20,921 nucleotides of DNA. Source: Bacillota bacterium. Lineage in GTDB: Bacteria; Bacillota; Clostridia; Oscillospirales; Acutalibacteraceae. The stretch is from the NCBI GenBank assembly GCA_023401495.1, contig JAEXDU010000161.1:1-20921 (forward strand), read 5' to 3'. The notes under the pieces were generated by a model. The model was not told the DNA's origin, made no database searches, and was given only the letters and a program-made list of their open reading frames with translations. Each line of letters starts with the position of its first letter. Positions within the stretch are counted from its first letter, which is position 1. The position numbers were made by a program, and so were the translations under genes. This document shows positions 8,177 through 15,635 of this stretch, piece after piece.

Positions 8177-9451
8177 TTATTTGATAGGGAAAACCACCGA
8201 CAGAGCAGAATTTTCCGTGAGGAGCTGTTCTTCCAATCGTTTCTGAACGTCCGGAAGCTGAACGGTAGCCAGCGCGTCGATATAAGAGAACAGCTCGCGC
8301 TCTGCAAACGTCAGAGAAATCATGGCATTCGCAATGGCTTCGGCGCTGTTGAGCGCGGCCACATTGCGGCCGTACACGGCTTTTCTGGCTCTTTCAAAGG
8401 CCTCGGCCGGAATTCCTTCCTTGCGCAGGCGCTCGATCTCATCGCGGATTTCTTTTGCGACAGTGTCCGGATCTTTCGATTCCCCGGAGAAAATCACGGC
8501 GGCATAGCCCGGCCCCTCAAAGTATTCACTGCCGAAGGAGGCGGTGTTGATCAGGTTCTGATCCAGCAGGCGGCGGTACAGCGGAGAGGCGTCGGAGGCC
8601 AGCAGCTCCAGCAGAACATCTGTCTGCGCCAGCTCCTGAACGTTACGGCGGCGGGCGGGCTCCTTAAAGCCAAGCTGGAACAGAGGAATCGTAACAGAAA
8701 GCTTCTGCTCTACACGATCCTGCACCACGCCGGCAGGCTCTTCTTCAAAAATGCGCTCCACCTGGGTCGGTTCGGAGGGCTTGAGCATTTTATCGCACAG
8801 CTCTAAAACGCGCTCGGGGTCGATATTCCCTGCGACGCACAGAGCCATATTATTCAGATTATAAAACGTGTGGTAGCAGCGGTACAGATAATCCGGTGTG
8901 ATTTCCGCAATGCTCTCTACCGTACCGGCAATATCGATCTTCACCGGATGGTGGTGATACAGGGCCTTGAGCAGATTAAACATGACCCTCCACTGCGGGT
9001 CGTCGTCGTACATCCGGATTTCCTGGCCGATGATTCCCTGCTCTTTCTGCACAGTCTGCTCGGTAAAATACGGAGACTGAACAAAATCCAGCAGGATTTC
9101 GAGGGATTCATACACGTTCTCGGTGCAGGAGAATAAATAGCAGGTCATGTCGAACGAGGTATACGCATTGGCGGAGGCTCCGGTTTTTGCATAACGCGCA
9201 AAAGCGTCTCCGTCTTCGCTCTCAAACAGCTTGTGCTCCAGAAAATGCGCGATGCCCTCCGGAACCGTGCTGACTTCCTGTTCATCGGAGCGCCGGAAGC
9301 TGGTATCCACCGAGCCGTAACGGGTGCCGAAGATGGCATAGGTTGAGTTGCTTCCCTCTTTCGGGTAAACGAAAATACGCAGGCCGCTCGGGTGTTTGAT
9401 GCTGTAATAGTTGTCCTGTACGCGTTCGTTCGTGATTTTTTCCATTCTCAT
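8177..9451 (-). CDS. M16 family zinc peptidase, YmfH-like (catalytic subunit)
   Basis: Pitrilysin-family (M16) protein of 424 residues with an intact inverted zinc motif HFLEH at 69-73 and the downstream Glu pair in KEQGIIGQEIRMY (E137, E144). It is expected to be an active metallopeptidase. Two M16 halves are present: the catalytic N-terminal and an inactive C-terminal one from about residue 190. The closest described relative by layout is Bacillus YmfH, whose gene neighbours the related ymfF. The start overlaps the preceding M16 gene as ATGA; a second ATG two codons on (9445) is an alternative. Lgt begins 16 nt downstream. Substrate unknown. Confidence 0.9.
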   Translation of the reverse strand: MRMEKITNERVQDNYYSIKHPSGLRIFVYPKEGSNSTYAIFGTRYGSVDTSFRRSDEQEVSTVPEGIAHFLEHKLFESEDGDAFARYAKTGASANAYTSFDMTCYLFSCTENVYESLEILLDFVQSPYFTEQTVQKEQGIIGQEIRMYDDDPQWRVMFNLLKALYHHHPVKIDIAGTVESIAEITPDYLYRCYHTFYNLNNMALCVAGNIDPERVLELCDKMLKPSEPTQVERIFEEEPAGVVQDRVEQKLSVTIPLFQLGFKEPARRRNVQELAQTDVLLELLASDASPLYRRLLDQNLINTASFGSEYFEGPGYAAVIFSGESKDPDTVAKEIRDEIERLRKEGIPAEAFERARKAVYGRNVAALNSAEAIANAMISLTFAERELFSYIDALATVQLPDVQKRLEEQLLTENSALSVVFPIK

Positions 9452-10731
9452 TCCTCTGCCTCCTCCTTTCCGACCATGCGGTAGACCGTATCCAGAACCA
9501 CGCGATTTGCGGCCTGAACCACCTGCTCCATGGTAACGGAGTTGATTTCTTCCGCCGCTTCTTCCGGCGACTGGATCTTTTCGCAGAATGCCTGGGAAAC
9601 ATACCAGTTTTCAAGGCCGCCCAGATAATCACCGACGGTACGATAGCTGTTGCCGACACTCAGTCTTGCTGCGAGAAGCTCTTCTTCCGTCACCTTTCCG
9701 GCACGGATTTCATCCAGCTGGCCGAGAATTTCTGTCTGGGCCCGGTCGATATTTTCTGTTTCCACGCCGCTTTCAATCAGGATAATACCCTTGTTCCAGT
9801 CGTAGCGGGAGGCACAATAGTAGCAAAGACTCAGCTTTTCGCGAACATTCAAAAACAGCTTGGAGCTGGGTGTGCCGCCGAGTACTGCGGACATCAGCTT
9901 TGTAGACGCCACCGCGTCCTGTGGAACGGCAGCTCCGGCGCGGAGCCCCAGAACCAGCTTGGACTGGGCAACCTCCATCGTGTCGGTAAATTCACGCGGC
10001 TTTGCCACTTCCTTGATGATTTCCGTGTGAAGTTCCGGCACCGGGTCGCGGTCAAGCTTTTTGAATGCGTTCAAAAAGCTGTCGTAAATCGGCACCGGGT
10101 CGCAGTCGCCGAGTGCCATGATCTCAATACGGGCGGTGCGCAGCACGCGTTCCCATACCTTGGTCATCTCTTCCCGCTGCAGGGCCGTCACATCCTCACG
10201 GCTGCCATAGCGGTTGATTCCAAAGGCTTCGCGATCACACATCAGCTGCTCGCAGCGCAGACGCGCAAAGGTGCGTTTATCGTTGAAATCAGAATCGATC
10301 ATTTCGATCGTCTGTCTTTTTTCCTGTTCAAAGCCGTCCTCGGGGAACAGCCCGTCCACAAGCGGCGGATCAAATAAAATACTGCACAGCAGATGCGAAA
10401 GCTCTGCTGAAATGCTTTCTCCCTCGAGCGCGTATCGGTCTGCAAGACCGGCCGCCGCGATGGAAAGCACTTGGGCTTCTCCCAGCTTTCGTACATCGGC
10501 GTGAATCGCCGCGCCATACAGCTCTGAGAGGCGCTCATTCAAGCGTGTAAAATCGGGGTATTCCCGGCTTGCACGACTCAATAAAAAAGGAAGCAGCGCA
10601 TTTGCTGCCGCCGTTTCTTTCTCCAAAGGCAACATGAAATTGACTGCAATACGCAGAGTTTTAAATCTGGTATCCTGAATACTGCGAAAGTTTATACCCT
10701 CAGTGACAGGATACTCCTCTGTTTTTATCAT
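9448..10731 (-). CDS. M16 family peptidase-like protein lacking the zinc motif, YmfF-like
   Basis: About 427 residues of the M16 fold without HxxEH. The equivalent helix reads LLPFLLSRAS, so zinc cannot be bound in the normal way. The C-terminal half keeps the R/Y-rich M16_C pattern (REKLSLCYYCASRYD). Paired non-catalytic and catalytic M16 genes overlapping by 4 nt suggest a heterodimer like other two-subunit M16 enzymes (YmfF with YmfH). I prefer the ATG at 10731, where AGGGAG is 9 nt upstream; the ATG at 10740 directly abuts that motif. First gene of the long minus-strand operon. Complex formation is inference. Confidence 0.87.
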   Translation of the reverse strand: MIKTEEYPVTEGINFRSIQDTRFKTLRIAVNFMLPLEKETAAANALLPFLLSRASREYPDFTRLNERLSELYGAAIHADVRKLGEAQVLSIAAAGLADRYALEGESISAELSHLLCSILFDPPLVDGLFPEDGFEQEKRQTIEMIDSDFNDKRTFARLRCEQLMCDREAFGINRYGSREDVTALQREEMTKVWERVLRTARIEIMALGDCDPVPIYDSFLNAFKKLDRDPVPELHTEIIKEVAKPREFTDTMEVAQSKLVLGLRAGAAVPQDAVASTKLMSAVLGGTPSSKLFLNVREKLSLCYYCASRYDWNKGIILIESGVETENIDRAQTEILGQLDEIRAGKVTEEELLAARLSVGNSYRTVGDYLGGLENWYVSQAFCEKIQSPEEAAEEINSVTMEQVVQAANRVVLDTVYRMVGKEEAEE

Positions 10732-10740
10732 TTCTCTCAT

Positions 10741-10943
10741 CTCCCTAACCGGTGATCAGCGGGGCGCGGGCAAGCTGCCCGATCCGGCCGCAAACCGCCG
10801 TTTTTCCTTATCATTCCCGATTTATATCGTTTTTAAGTGTAAACAGGACGTCAAAAGCAGAATATAACTTTAATTATTATTATATCATAAATTTCCAATA
10901 TGAGTTTATAAAAATACGAAATCCAGATACAAAAAATATCTAA
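10741..10943 (-). other. AT-rich gap upstream of the ymfF-recN operon; no confident promoter
   Basis: No gene is supported here. A 63-codon plus-strand frame has no ribosome site and no recognisable family. The operon promoter should lie here. A perfect -10 TATAAT occurs at 10879-10884 on the minus strand, but I see no acceptable -35 at 16-18 bp. A TTGACG near 10850 has no -10 at the right distance. Confidence 0.4.
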
Positions 10944-11212
10944 CTATCGAAAGCTTCGTTCTATTCTATCATCTCCTCCAAAGCAGTTAATTCAACATGC
11001 TCAGCTAGTTTTCCCTGTTGGACTGGATGATTCAATGTTCTCTCAGGCATCGAAAGCTCTGCTTTCGCCTATGCCATGAGGTTATTATATCATCCCCAGC
11101 AAAGTAAATTGATTCAAAAAGCTCAACTGCTTTTCCCTACTGGATTGGATGATTCAATGTTCTCTCAGGCATCGAAAGCTTTGCTTTCGCCTATGCCGTG
11201 AGGTTATTATAA
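10944..11212. repeat. Tandem 122-nt repeat with conserved bulged hairpin (two copies plus a decayed third)
   Basis: Two near-identical units are offset by exactly 122 nt. Each contains a 39-nt hairpin, at 11042-11080 and 11164-11202. Stems are CTCA/TGAG, GGCAT/ATGCC and CGAAAGC/GCTTTCG, with a CCT bulge on one side and a 1-nt bulge. The two hairpins differ only in the loop centre (C/T) and the single bulged base (A/G). The flanks (GATTCAATGTTCT on one side, GGTTATTATA on the other) are also conserved. A shortened third copy is visible around 10946-10980 (ATCGAAAGCT, then TCTATCATC). No open frame is shared by the copies. Strand and role are unknown; a structured RNA or a small non-autonomous element are both possible. 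Confidence 0.8.
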
Positions 11213-11294
11213 CACAATGCCTGCTTAGATAAAAGCAACAATATTCTAAATATTTTGTGAATCAAATCAAATGATACACTGCTTCGGCAGCCCG

Positions 11295-11906
11295 TTAAAA
11301 ATATCTTCCCTTTTTCAATAGAAGCATTAACATCAGGTATCCGCTGACAATCAGCAAAGAAAAATTATAGCGCGACTGCAGTAAAACCAGAAACCCGGCC
11401 AGTGCAACAGGAAGGATCACAAAAAAAGAAACGACCTCTACAATTTTTTCGCAGGTTTCCGCCGGGTATTTTTTGCAGAGCAGGGCATACAGTGTCTGGC
11501 CGCCGTCCAGCGGGCCGACCGGCAGTCCGTTTAAAAGGGCGAGCATCAGGTTCGCCGCGGCCAGATTCGCCAAGTACATCGAACTGGTCAGCTCATACCC
11601 TATCCAGCAGAGCACAAAAAAGAACAGGCTTGCCAAAGGACCCGCCGCGGCAATCCAGGCATCCTGATGATACGTGCGGCAGCTGCCGCTTTTCTGGCAG
11701 ATCTCAAGACCAAACAGGCTCATAGAGAGTCGCTCCGGCGGAGTGCCCACGAGCGACATCATCAGCAGATGCCCGCTTTCATGCAGAATCACCGCGACCA
11801 GCCCGATTCCGGCCATTCCACTTCTGTCTAAAAACAGGGACAGCGTTACCAGCGCCATAAACCAGAACTGCACGGTAACCTGACAGCCACCAACCGTGAA
11901 GCGCAT
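11295..11906 (-). CDS. spoIVFB: SpoIVFB-like M50 intramembrane metalloprotease
   Basis: Site-2-type protease of 203 residues with zinc motif HESGH at 42-46 inside a membrane helix and the distal ligand motif NGLPVGPLDGG at 126-136 (Asp134). Several hydrophobic segments fit a polytopic membrane protein. In Bacillus SpoIVFB cleaves pro-sigma-K in the mother-cell forespore membrane. The assignment rests on the M50 motifs plus the M23-domain gene immediately upstream with a 1-nt overlap (TGATG), matching the spoIVFA-spoIVFB operon. It is shorter than the Bacillus protein and appears to lack its C-terminal CBS domain. A general M50 housekeeping protease remains possible. No clear terminator follows. 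Confidence 0.78.
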   Translation of the reverse strand: MRFTVGGCQVTVQFWFMALVTLSLFLDRSGMAGIGLVAVILHESGHLLMMSLVGTPPERLSMSLFGLEICQKSGSCRTYHQDAWIAAAGPLASLFFFVLCWIGYELTSSMYLANLAAANLMLALLNGLPVGPLDGGQTLYALLCKKYPAETCEKIVEVVSFFVILPVALAGFLVLLQSRYNFSLLIVSGYLMLMLLLKKGRYF

Positions 11907-12886
11907 CAGACGGTCCTGTTTTTCAGCAGCGGCTGCGGATCATAGCAGACGCCGGACAGAATCAGTTCGAAATGTACGTGCGGGCCGGTTGAATCCCCGG
12001 TACTGCCAACCAGGGCGATGGGCTGGGAATAGGTAACGATGTCCCCTTTCTTTACCAGCAGCTTTTCACAGTGCGCGTATCTCGTTTCAATATTGGAACC
12101 GTGGTCGATCAGAATGTATTTTCCATAGGAGGAATTCTCTCCGCTGAACTCCACCTTGCCGGGCATTGCGGGCACAATGTTACTGCCGGCATCGGCGGCG
12201 ATGTCAATGCCCAAATGGATGCCGCCGTCCCTCGGGCCAAAGCCGGAGGTAATCACGCCGTTTTTCACCGGGGTATCGAGAAACACAGAAACAAACACCG
12301 GCGTTTTGGAAGAAACGCTGGTGGTATATGCAATTCCAGAGACTGTAGAAGAAATATCCGGCAGTGAGGAGGACGGCGCGGAAGAAGGAGCAGAAGAAGC
12401 CGGTGCAGAGGATTCCGGCACGGAAGATTCCAGAACAGAAGATGCCTGCTTCCCCTGCTCTGCCGGAGAGGAAGAGAAAAACTGTACCCAGGTGCGGGTA
12501 AAATGATTGAAGGATTCCTGCGCGATGATGGAATCCCCGGCGTGACTCAGGTACCATTCGCGAATGCTCTGGTAGGCATTCCCGCCTGTGATTTTCAAAA
12601 GCATGGCGGTTACCAGAACGGTGATACAGAGCAGCATTTGTACAAAGATCAGCAGCTTTTTCGTCTTTTTCTTTTGCCGCGGCTGAAAATCCTCTTCGTC
12701 CTCTTCGTATCCCTGGGGCTTTATGTAATGGTAATCGTAATTATACTCGTAGCCGTCCTCATCGATTCTGTCCATTTTATCGTAGCGGCTGCTTGTATTA
12801 TCTGATTCGCTGTAAATATCATTTGCCCGGTTCAAGATGATGTCATCGTCTTCCATGCCGTCTGTTCTGTTATACTTACGATTCAT
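11906..12886 (-). CDS. spoIVFA: Membrane-anchored M23 (LytM) protein, SpoIVFA/SpoIIQ-like
   Basis: Protein of 326 residues. An acidic, Tyr- and Asp-rich cytoplasmic N-terminus (1-70), a basic stop (QKKKTKK), one transmembrane helix at about 78-98, a Ser/Pro/Ala linker at about 148-180 and a C-terminal M23 domain at about 205-320. The zinc residues appear intact: H224 and D228 in HLGID, H272 in YAH, and HVH at 303-305. Bacillus SpoIVFA carries a degenerate M23 domain and restrains SpoIVFB; clostridial SpoIIQ keeps active residues. Position directly before the M50 gene favours a SpoIVFA role, but SpoIIQ-like activity cannot be excluded. GGAGG lies about 9 nt before the ATG. Confidence 0.75.
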   Translation of the reverse strand: MNRKYNRTDGMEDDDIILNRANDIYSESDNTSSRYDKMDRIDEDGYEYNYDYHYIKPQGYEEDEEDFQPRQKKKTKKLLIFVQMLLCITVLVTAMLLKITGGNAYQSIREWYLSHAGDSIIAQESFNHFTRTWVQFFSSSPAEQGKQASSVLESSVPESSAPASSAPSSAPSSSLPDISSTVSGIAYTTSVSSKTPVFVSVFLDTPVKNGVITSGFGPRDGGIHLGIDIAADAGSNIVPAMPGKVEFSGENSSYGKYILIDHGSNIETRYAHCEKLLVKKGDIVTYSQPIALVGSTGDSTGPHVHFELILSGVCYDPQPLLKNRTV

Positions 12887-12970
12887 TTTGATATCCCTCC
12901 CGTCAACTCTATTTATATGACAGCAAGTACCAAAAGAGAACGCCGAACCTTTCCTCTCTCAAACAGAAAG

Positions 12971-13020
12971 ATTTTCAGAGTAAGATACAAAAGAATTCTT
13001 TTGTATCTTACTCTGAAAAT
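12971..13020. repeat. Perfect 50-bp palindrome (25-bp arms, no spacer)
   Basis: The arm ATTTTCAGAGTAAGATACAA plus AAGAA is followed directly by its exact reverse complement, centred on an EcoRI-type GAATTC. Symmetry breaks at both outer bases (12970 and 13021). It is not followed by a T run on the minus strand, so it is not a standard terminator. It abuts the A run of the nfn terminator and lies about 85 bp upstream of the spoIVFA start. Candidate roles are a protein-binding site, an RNA-processing hairpin or a mobile-element scar. Confidence 0.9.
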
Positions 13021-13056
13021 AAAAAAAGAACCCGCTGTTTTATAAACAACGGGTTC
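13021..13056 (-). terminator. Rho-independent terminator of the nfnA-nfnB operon
   Basis: On the minus strand GAACCCGTTGTTT pairs with AAACAGCGGGTTC (13 bp, one G-U) over an ATA loop, followed by seven T. It begins about 20 nt after the nfnB stop. Confidence 0.95.
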
Positions 13057-13075
13057 CCTGTCATTCAGAATAAAA

Positions 13076-14467
13076 TTACTTTTTGTTTTTGATGTACTCG
13101 TCGATAGAATTTGCGGCATGTTTGCCCTCACCCATCGCCAGAATAACGGTTGCCGCACCGGTCACCGCGTCTCCGCCGGCAAATACGCCCTCACGGGTGG
13201 TCTGCAGCGTTTCTTCGTTGACAATCAGGCAGCCATGGCGGTTCGTTTCAAGTCCCTCCGTTGTTCTCTGGAGCAGCGGGTTCGGCGAATTGCCGATGGC
13301 CATGACGACGCAGTCTACCGGAAGGCGGAAGTTCGAGCCTTCCACCTCCACCGGCTTGCGGCGGCCGCTCGCGTCGGGCTCGCCGAGCTCCATACGGATG
13401 CACTCGATTTCGGTCACTCTGCCGTTTTCATCACCATAAATCGCCACCGGATTCGTCAGCAGGCGGAAATCGATCTCTTCCTCTTTGGCATGGTGGATCT
13501 CTTCACGGCGGGCAGGCATCTGCTCCTCCGCGCGGCGGTATACGATATATACATTTTCAGCGCCCAGACGCTTTGCGCTGCGGGCTGCGTCCATCGCGAC
13601 ATTTCCGCCGCCGCAGACGGCAACGTTCTTCGGCCGGATGATCGGGGTATCGTATCCCTCTTTGTACGCCTTCATCAGATTGATACGGGTCAAGAACTCG
13701 TTGGCGGAGTACACGCCGACAAGGCCCTCGCCCGGAATATTCATAAAGCTCGGCAGTCCGGCGCCGGAGCCGATAAAGACTGCCTCAAAGCCCATTTCGA
13801 ACAACTCGTCCACAGAAAGAACCTTGCCGATTACCATATCGGTTTCGATGGTTACCCCGTTGGATTTGAGCAGATCGATTTCCTTCTGTACGATTTCTTT
13901 CGGCAGACGGAACTGCGGGATGCCGTACATCAGTACGCCGCCCGCGGTATGCAGGGCCTCGAAAACGGTGACGGAATAGCCCATCGCGTTTAAATCACCG
14001 GCACAGGTAAGGCCTGCGGGGCCCGCGCCGATAATGGCGACCTTATGTCCGTTATGCTCTGTTTTCACAGGCTTTCTTTCGCGGTTATTCATGTACCAGT
14101 CCGCAACATAACGCTCCAGGCGGCCGATTCCGACCGGCTCGTGCTTAATACCGCGCACGCATTTGGCTTCACACTGTGTTTCCTGCGGGCATACACGACC
14201 GCATACCGCGGGCAGAGAACTTGTAGAGGTGATAATATGGTAAGCCTGCTCCAAATCCCCCTCTGTAATGCAGCGGATGAATTCGGGAATTCTGATATTG
14301 ACCGGACATCCGCTGATACAGGGCTTATGTTTACACTGCAGGCAGCGCTGCGCTTCTTCCATAGCCATTTCATCGGTGTAGCCCAGAGTAACCTCTTCAA
14401 AATTATGGTTGCGCACCAGCGGATCCTGTTCCGGCATCGGTGTTTTTTTCGGATTCATGTTAGCCAT
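13076..14467 (-). CDS. nfnB: NADH-dependent ferredoxin:NADP oxidoreductase subunit B (NfnB); GltA-type
   Basis: Flavoprotein of 463 residues from the glutamate-synthase small-subunit family. The N-terminal ferredoxin-like domain has eight cysteines in two sets (C42, C45, C50, C54; C89, C93, C99, C103) fitting two [4Fe-4S] clusters. The FAD site GAGPAG is at 147-152, a second dinucleotide site CGGGNVAMDAARS lies near 290, and GGDAVTGAATV is C-terminal. Many databases call it gltA, but no glutamate-synthase large subunit is nearby and it overlaps the NfnA gene by 8 nt. It is therefore more likely the bifurcating subunit of NfnAB, which couples NADH and reduced ferredoxin to NADP reduction. GGAGGG lies 8 nt before the ATG. 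Confidence 0.9.
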   Translation of the reverse strand: MANMNPKKTPMPEQDPLVRNHNFEEVTLGYTDEMAMEEAQRCLQCKHKPCISGCPVNIRIPEFIRCITEGDLEQAYHIITSTSSLPAVCGRVCPQETQCEAKCVRGIKHEPVGIGRLERYVADWYMNNRERKPVKTEHNGHKVAIIGAGPAGLTCAGDLNAMGYSVTVFEALHTAGGVLMYGIPQFRLPKEIVQKEIDLLKSNGVTIETDMVIGKVLSVDELFEMGFEAVFIGSGAGLPSFMNIPGEGLVGVYSANEFLTRINLMKAYKEGYDTPIIRPKNVAVCGGGNVAMDAARSAKRLGAENVYIVYRRAEEQMPARREEIHHAKEEEIDFRLLTNPVAIYGDENGRVTEIECIRMELGEPDASGRRKPVEVEGSNFRLPVDCVVMAIGNSPNPLLQRTTEGLETNRHGCLIVNEETLQTTREGVFAGGDAVTGAATVILAMGEGKHAANSIDEYIKNKK

Positions 14468-15308
14468 TCTTTGCGCCCTCCATCAGATGACAGTTATATT
14501 CGCGAGTCGATCTCGCTTCATCTTCCCTGTAAGTTCTGGTGCGAAGGATCGCTTCGTCGAAATCCACCAGATGGCCGTCAAAATCAGGGCCGTCTACACA
14601 GGCGAATTTGGTTTCGCCGCCCACTGTTACACGGCAGCCGCCGCACATACCGGTGCCGTCGATCATAATCGGGTTCATACTGATGATCGTCTTAATGCCG
14701 TACGGCTTTGTCAGATTGCTGACCGCGCGCATCATGGGCAGCGGGCCGATCGCAACAACCAGATCATAATCGGCGCCGGCGTCAATCTGAGCCTTTAACG
14801 CGTCGGTAACAAAGCCCTTGTTGCCGTTGGAGCCGTCGTCGGTCATCAGGAACAGATTGTTGCTCGCTGCGCGCATTTCATCTTCAAGAATGATAATATC
14901 CTGACTGCGGAAGCCGGCGATCATATCGACATGGGCGCCCATTTCATGCAGGGCCTTCGCCTGCGGGTACGCGATCGCGCAGCCTGCACCGCCGCCGATC
15001 ACCGCGGCTTTCTTATATCCATCCAGATGAGAAGCCGTACCAAGGGGTCCGATGAAGTCCAGAATCTCGTCCCCTTCCTCCAACTGATCGAGCAGCAGAG
15101 TCGTTTTTCCGACCTTTTGGAAAATGATCGTAATCGTACCCGCTTCGCGGTCGTAGTCGGCAATTGTCAGCGGAATTCTTTCACCGAATTCATTGACACG
15201 CAGGATGATGAATTGCCCGGCCTTCGCTTTTTTTGCGATAAACGGCGCTCCTACCTCCATCAATGTCATGGTATCGTTCAGTCTTCGCTTTTTTAAAATT
15301 GGGAACAT
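14460..15308 (-). CDS. nfnA: NfnA: FAD/[2Fe-2S] subunit of NADH-dependent ferredoxin:NADP oxidoreductase
   Basis: Ferredoxin-NADP reductase-like protein of 282 residues. The FAD-binding barrel includes RIPLTIAD, the NAD-binding half has AVIGGGAGCAIAYP, and the C-terminus carries a cysteine cluster (MCGGC and FACVDGPDF), as in PyrK/HydG-type subunits with [2Fe-2S]. With NfnB it would form the flavin-based bifurcating transhydrogenase of anaerobes. I set the start at 15308 (MFPILKK), where AGGAAGTGG lies upstream. A longer frame to 15377 would begin in the leader between promoter and gene. The pairing with a GltA-type partner distinguishes it from PyrK or a stand-alone SudB/A, although the sulfide dehydrogenase name is used for the same pair. 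Confidence 0.9.
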   Translation of the reverse strand: MFPILKKRRLNDTMTLMEVGAPFIAKKAKAGQFIILRVNEFGERIPLTIADYDREAGTITIIFQKVGKTTLLLDQLEEGDEILDFIGPLGTASHLDGYKKAAVIGGGAGCAIAYPQAKALHEMGAHVDMIAGFRSQDIIILEDEMRAASNNLFLMTDDGSNGNKGFVTDALKAQIDAGADYDLVVAIGPLPMMRAVSNLTKPYGIKTIISMNPIMIDGTGMCGGCRVTVGGETKFACVDGPDFDGHLVDFDEAILRTRTYREDEARSTREYNCHLMEGAKNG

Positions 15309-15336
15309 TCTGCCACTTCCTTTTATAGAGTATTGA

Positions 15337-15417
15337 CTCGTGCAATATAAGCTGCATGCGTATGACAACGATTGCACAAGATAACTTTTCAGCTACTCTA
15401 TTATATCCTTCTTGTGC
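15337..15417 (-). promoter_or_regulatory. Inverted-repeat cluster in the nfn promoter/leader
   Basis: On the minus strand GCACAAGA (15410-15417) just upstream of the -10 is matched by TCTTGTGC (15374-15381) in the leader, an 8-bp perfect inverted repeat flanking the -10 and start site. TCTTGTGCAAT can instead pair with ATTGCACGAG (15337-15346), giving a 10-bp stem with one G-U. Three related half-sites could be operator sites or mutually exclusive RNA stems. No known regulator motif was recognised. Confidence 0.5.
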
Positions 15418-15428
15418 TTTAAATGCAA
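15400..15428 (-). promoter_or_regulatory. Sigma-A promoter of nfnA-nfnB
   Basis: On the minus strand -35 TTGCAT (15423-15428) and -10 TATAAT (15400-15405) are 17 bp apart. Predicted start is near 15393, leaving a leader of about 85 nt before the nfnA ATG. Confidence 0.75.
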
Positions 15429-15471
15429 GAAAAGTCATATGGCAGAAGCACCAAAAAAGGCAAGGGAATTC

Positions 15472-15500
15472 TTGCATCCCGGAAAAAAGAGCGATATAAT
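15472..15500 (+). promoter_or_regulatory. Sigma-A promoter for the flavodoxin-fold gene
   Basis: On the plus strand -35 TTGCAT (15472-15477) and -10 TATAAT (15495-15500) are 17 bp apart, with the same hexamers as the divergent nfn promoter. Each -35 lies in one arm of a 9-bp inverted repeat (ATGCAAGAA at 15423-15431, TTCTTGCAT at 15469-15477). The leader to the ATG would be about 130 nt. Confidence 0.7.
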
Positions 15501-15635
15501 AAATGCAAAGAACGGTATTTTTTGGTTCCGTATGGAAATTAAAACATTGGATGAATCCGTTATACTCAATTTAATATCGTAAGGAATATCTATCTCAAAC
15601 AAAAACGAGTGCACATCACCGGACGGAGAGATCAA

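Noticed and set aside
8161..8307. N-terminal extension of lgt by 49 residues
   Set aside because: The extension overlaps the 3' end of the M16 gene, has no family similarity, and a strong GGAGG precedes the ATG at 8160.
10752..10943. Plus-strand 63-codon open frame in the intergenic gap
   Set aside because: No ribosome site, no recognisable family, and composition follows the AT-rich non-coding region.
10944..11212. CRISPR array
   Set aside because: The units are 122 nt long with conserved content throughout; there are no short repeats with unique spacers and no cas genes.
12887..12930. Sigma-E promoter upstream of spoIVFA (CATATAAA near 12914)
   Set aside because: No ATATT-like -35 lies at the correct distance upstream; used as a -35 it would place the start site inside the ribosome site.
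13076..14467. Glutamate synthase small subunit (GltD) as the function of the GltA-type protein
   Set aside because: No large subunit is nearby, and the overlapping NfnA-type gene points to the transhydrogenase instead.
15309..15377. N-terminal extension of nfnA by 23 residues
   Set aside because: It falls in the leader between promoter and gene and lacks a ribosome site; the ATG at 15308 gives the normal NfnA N-terminus.
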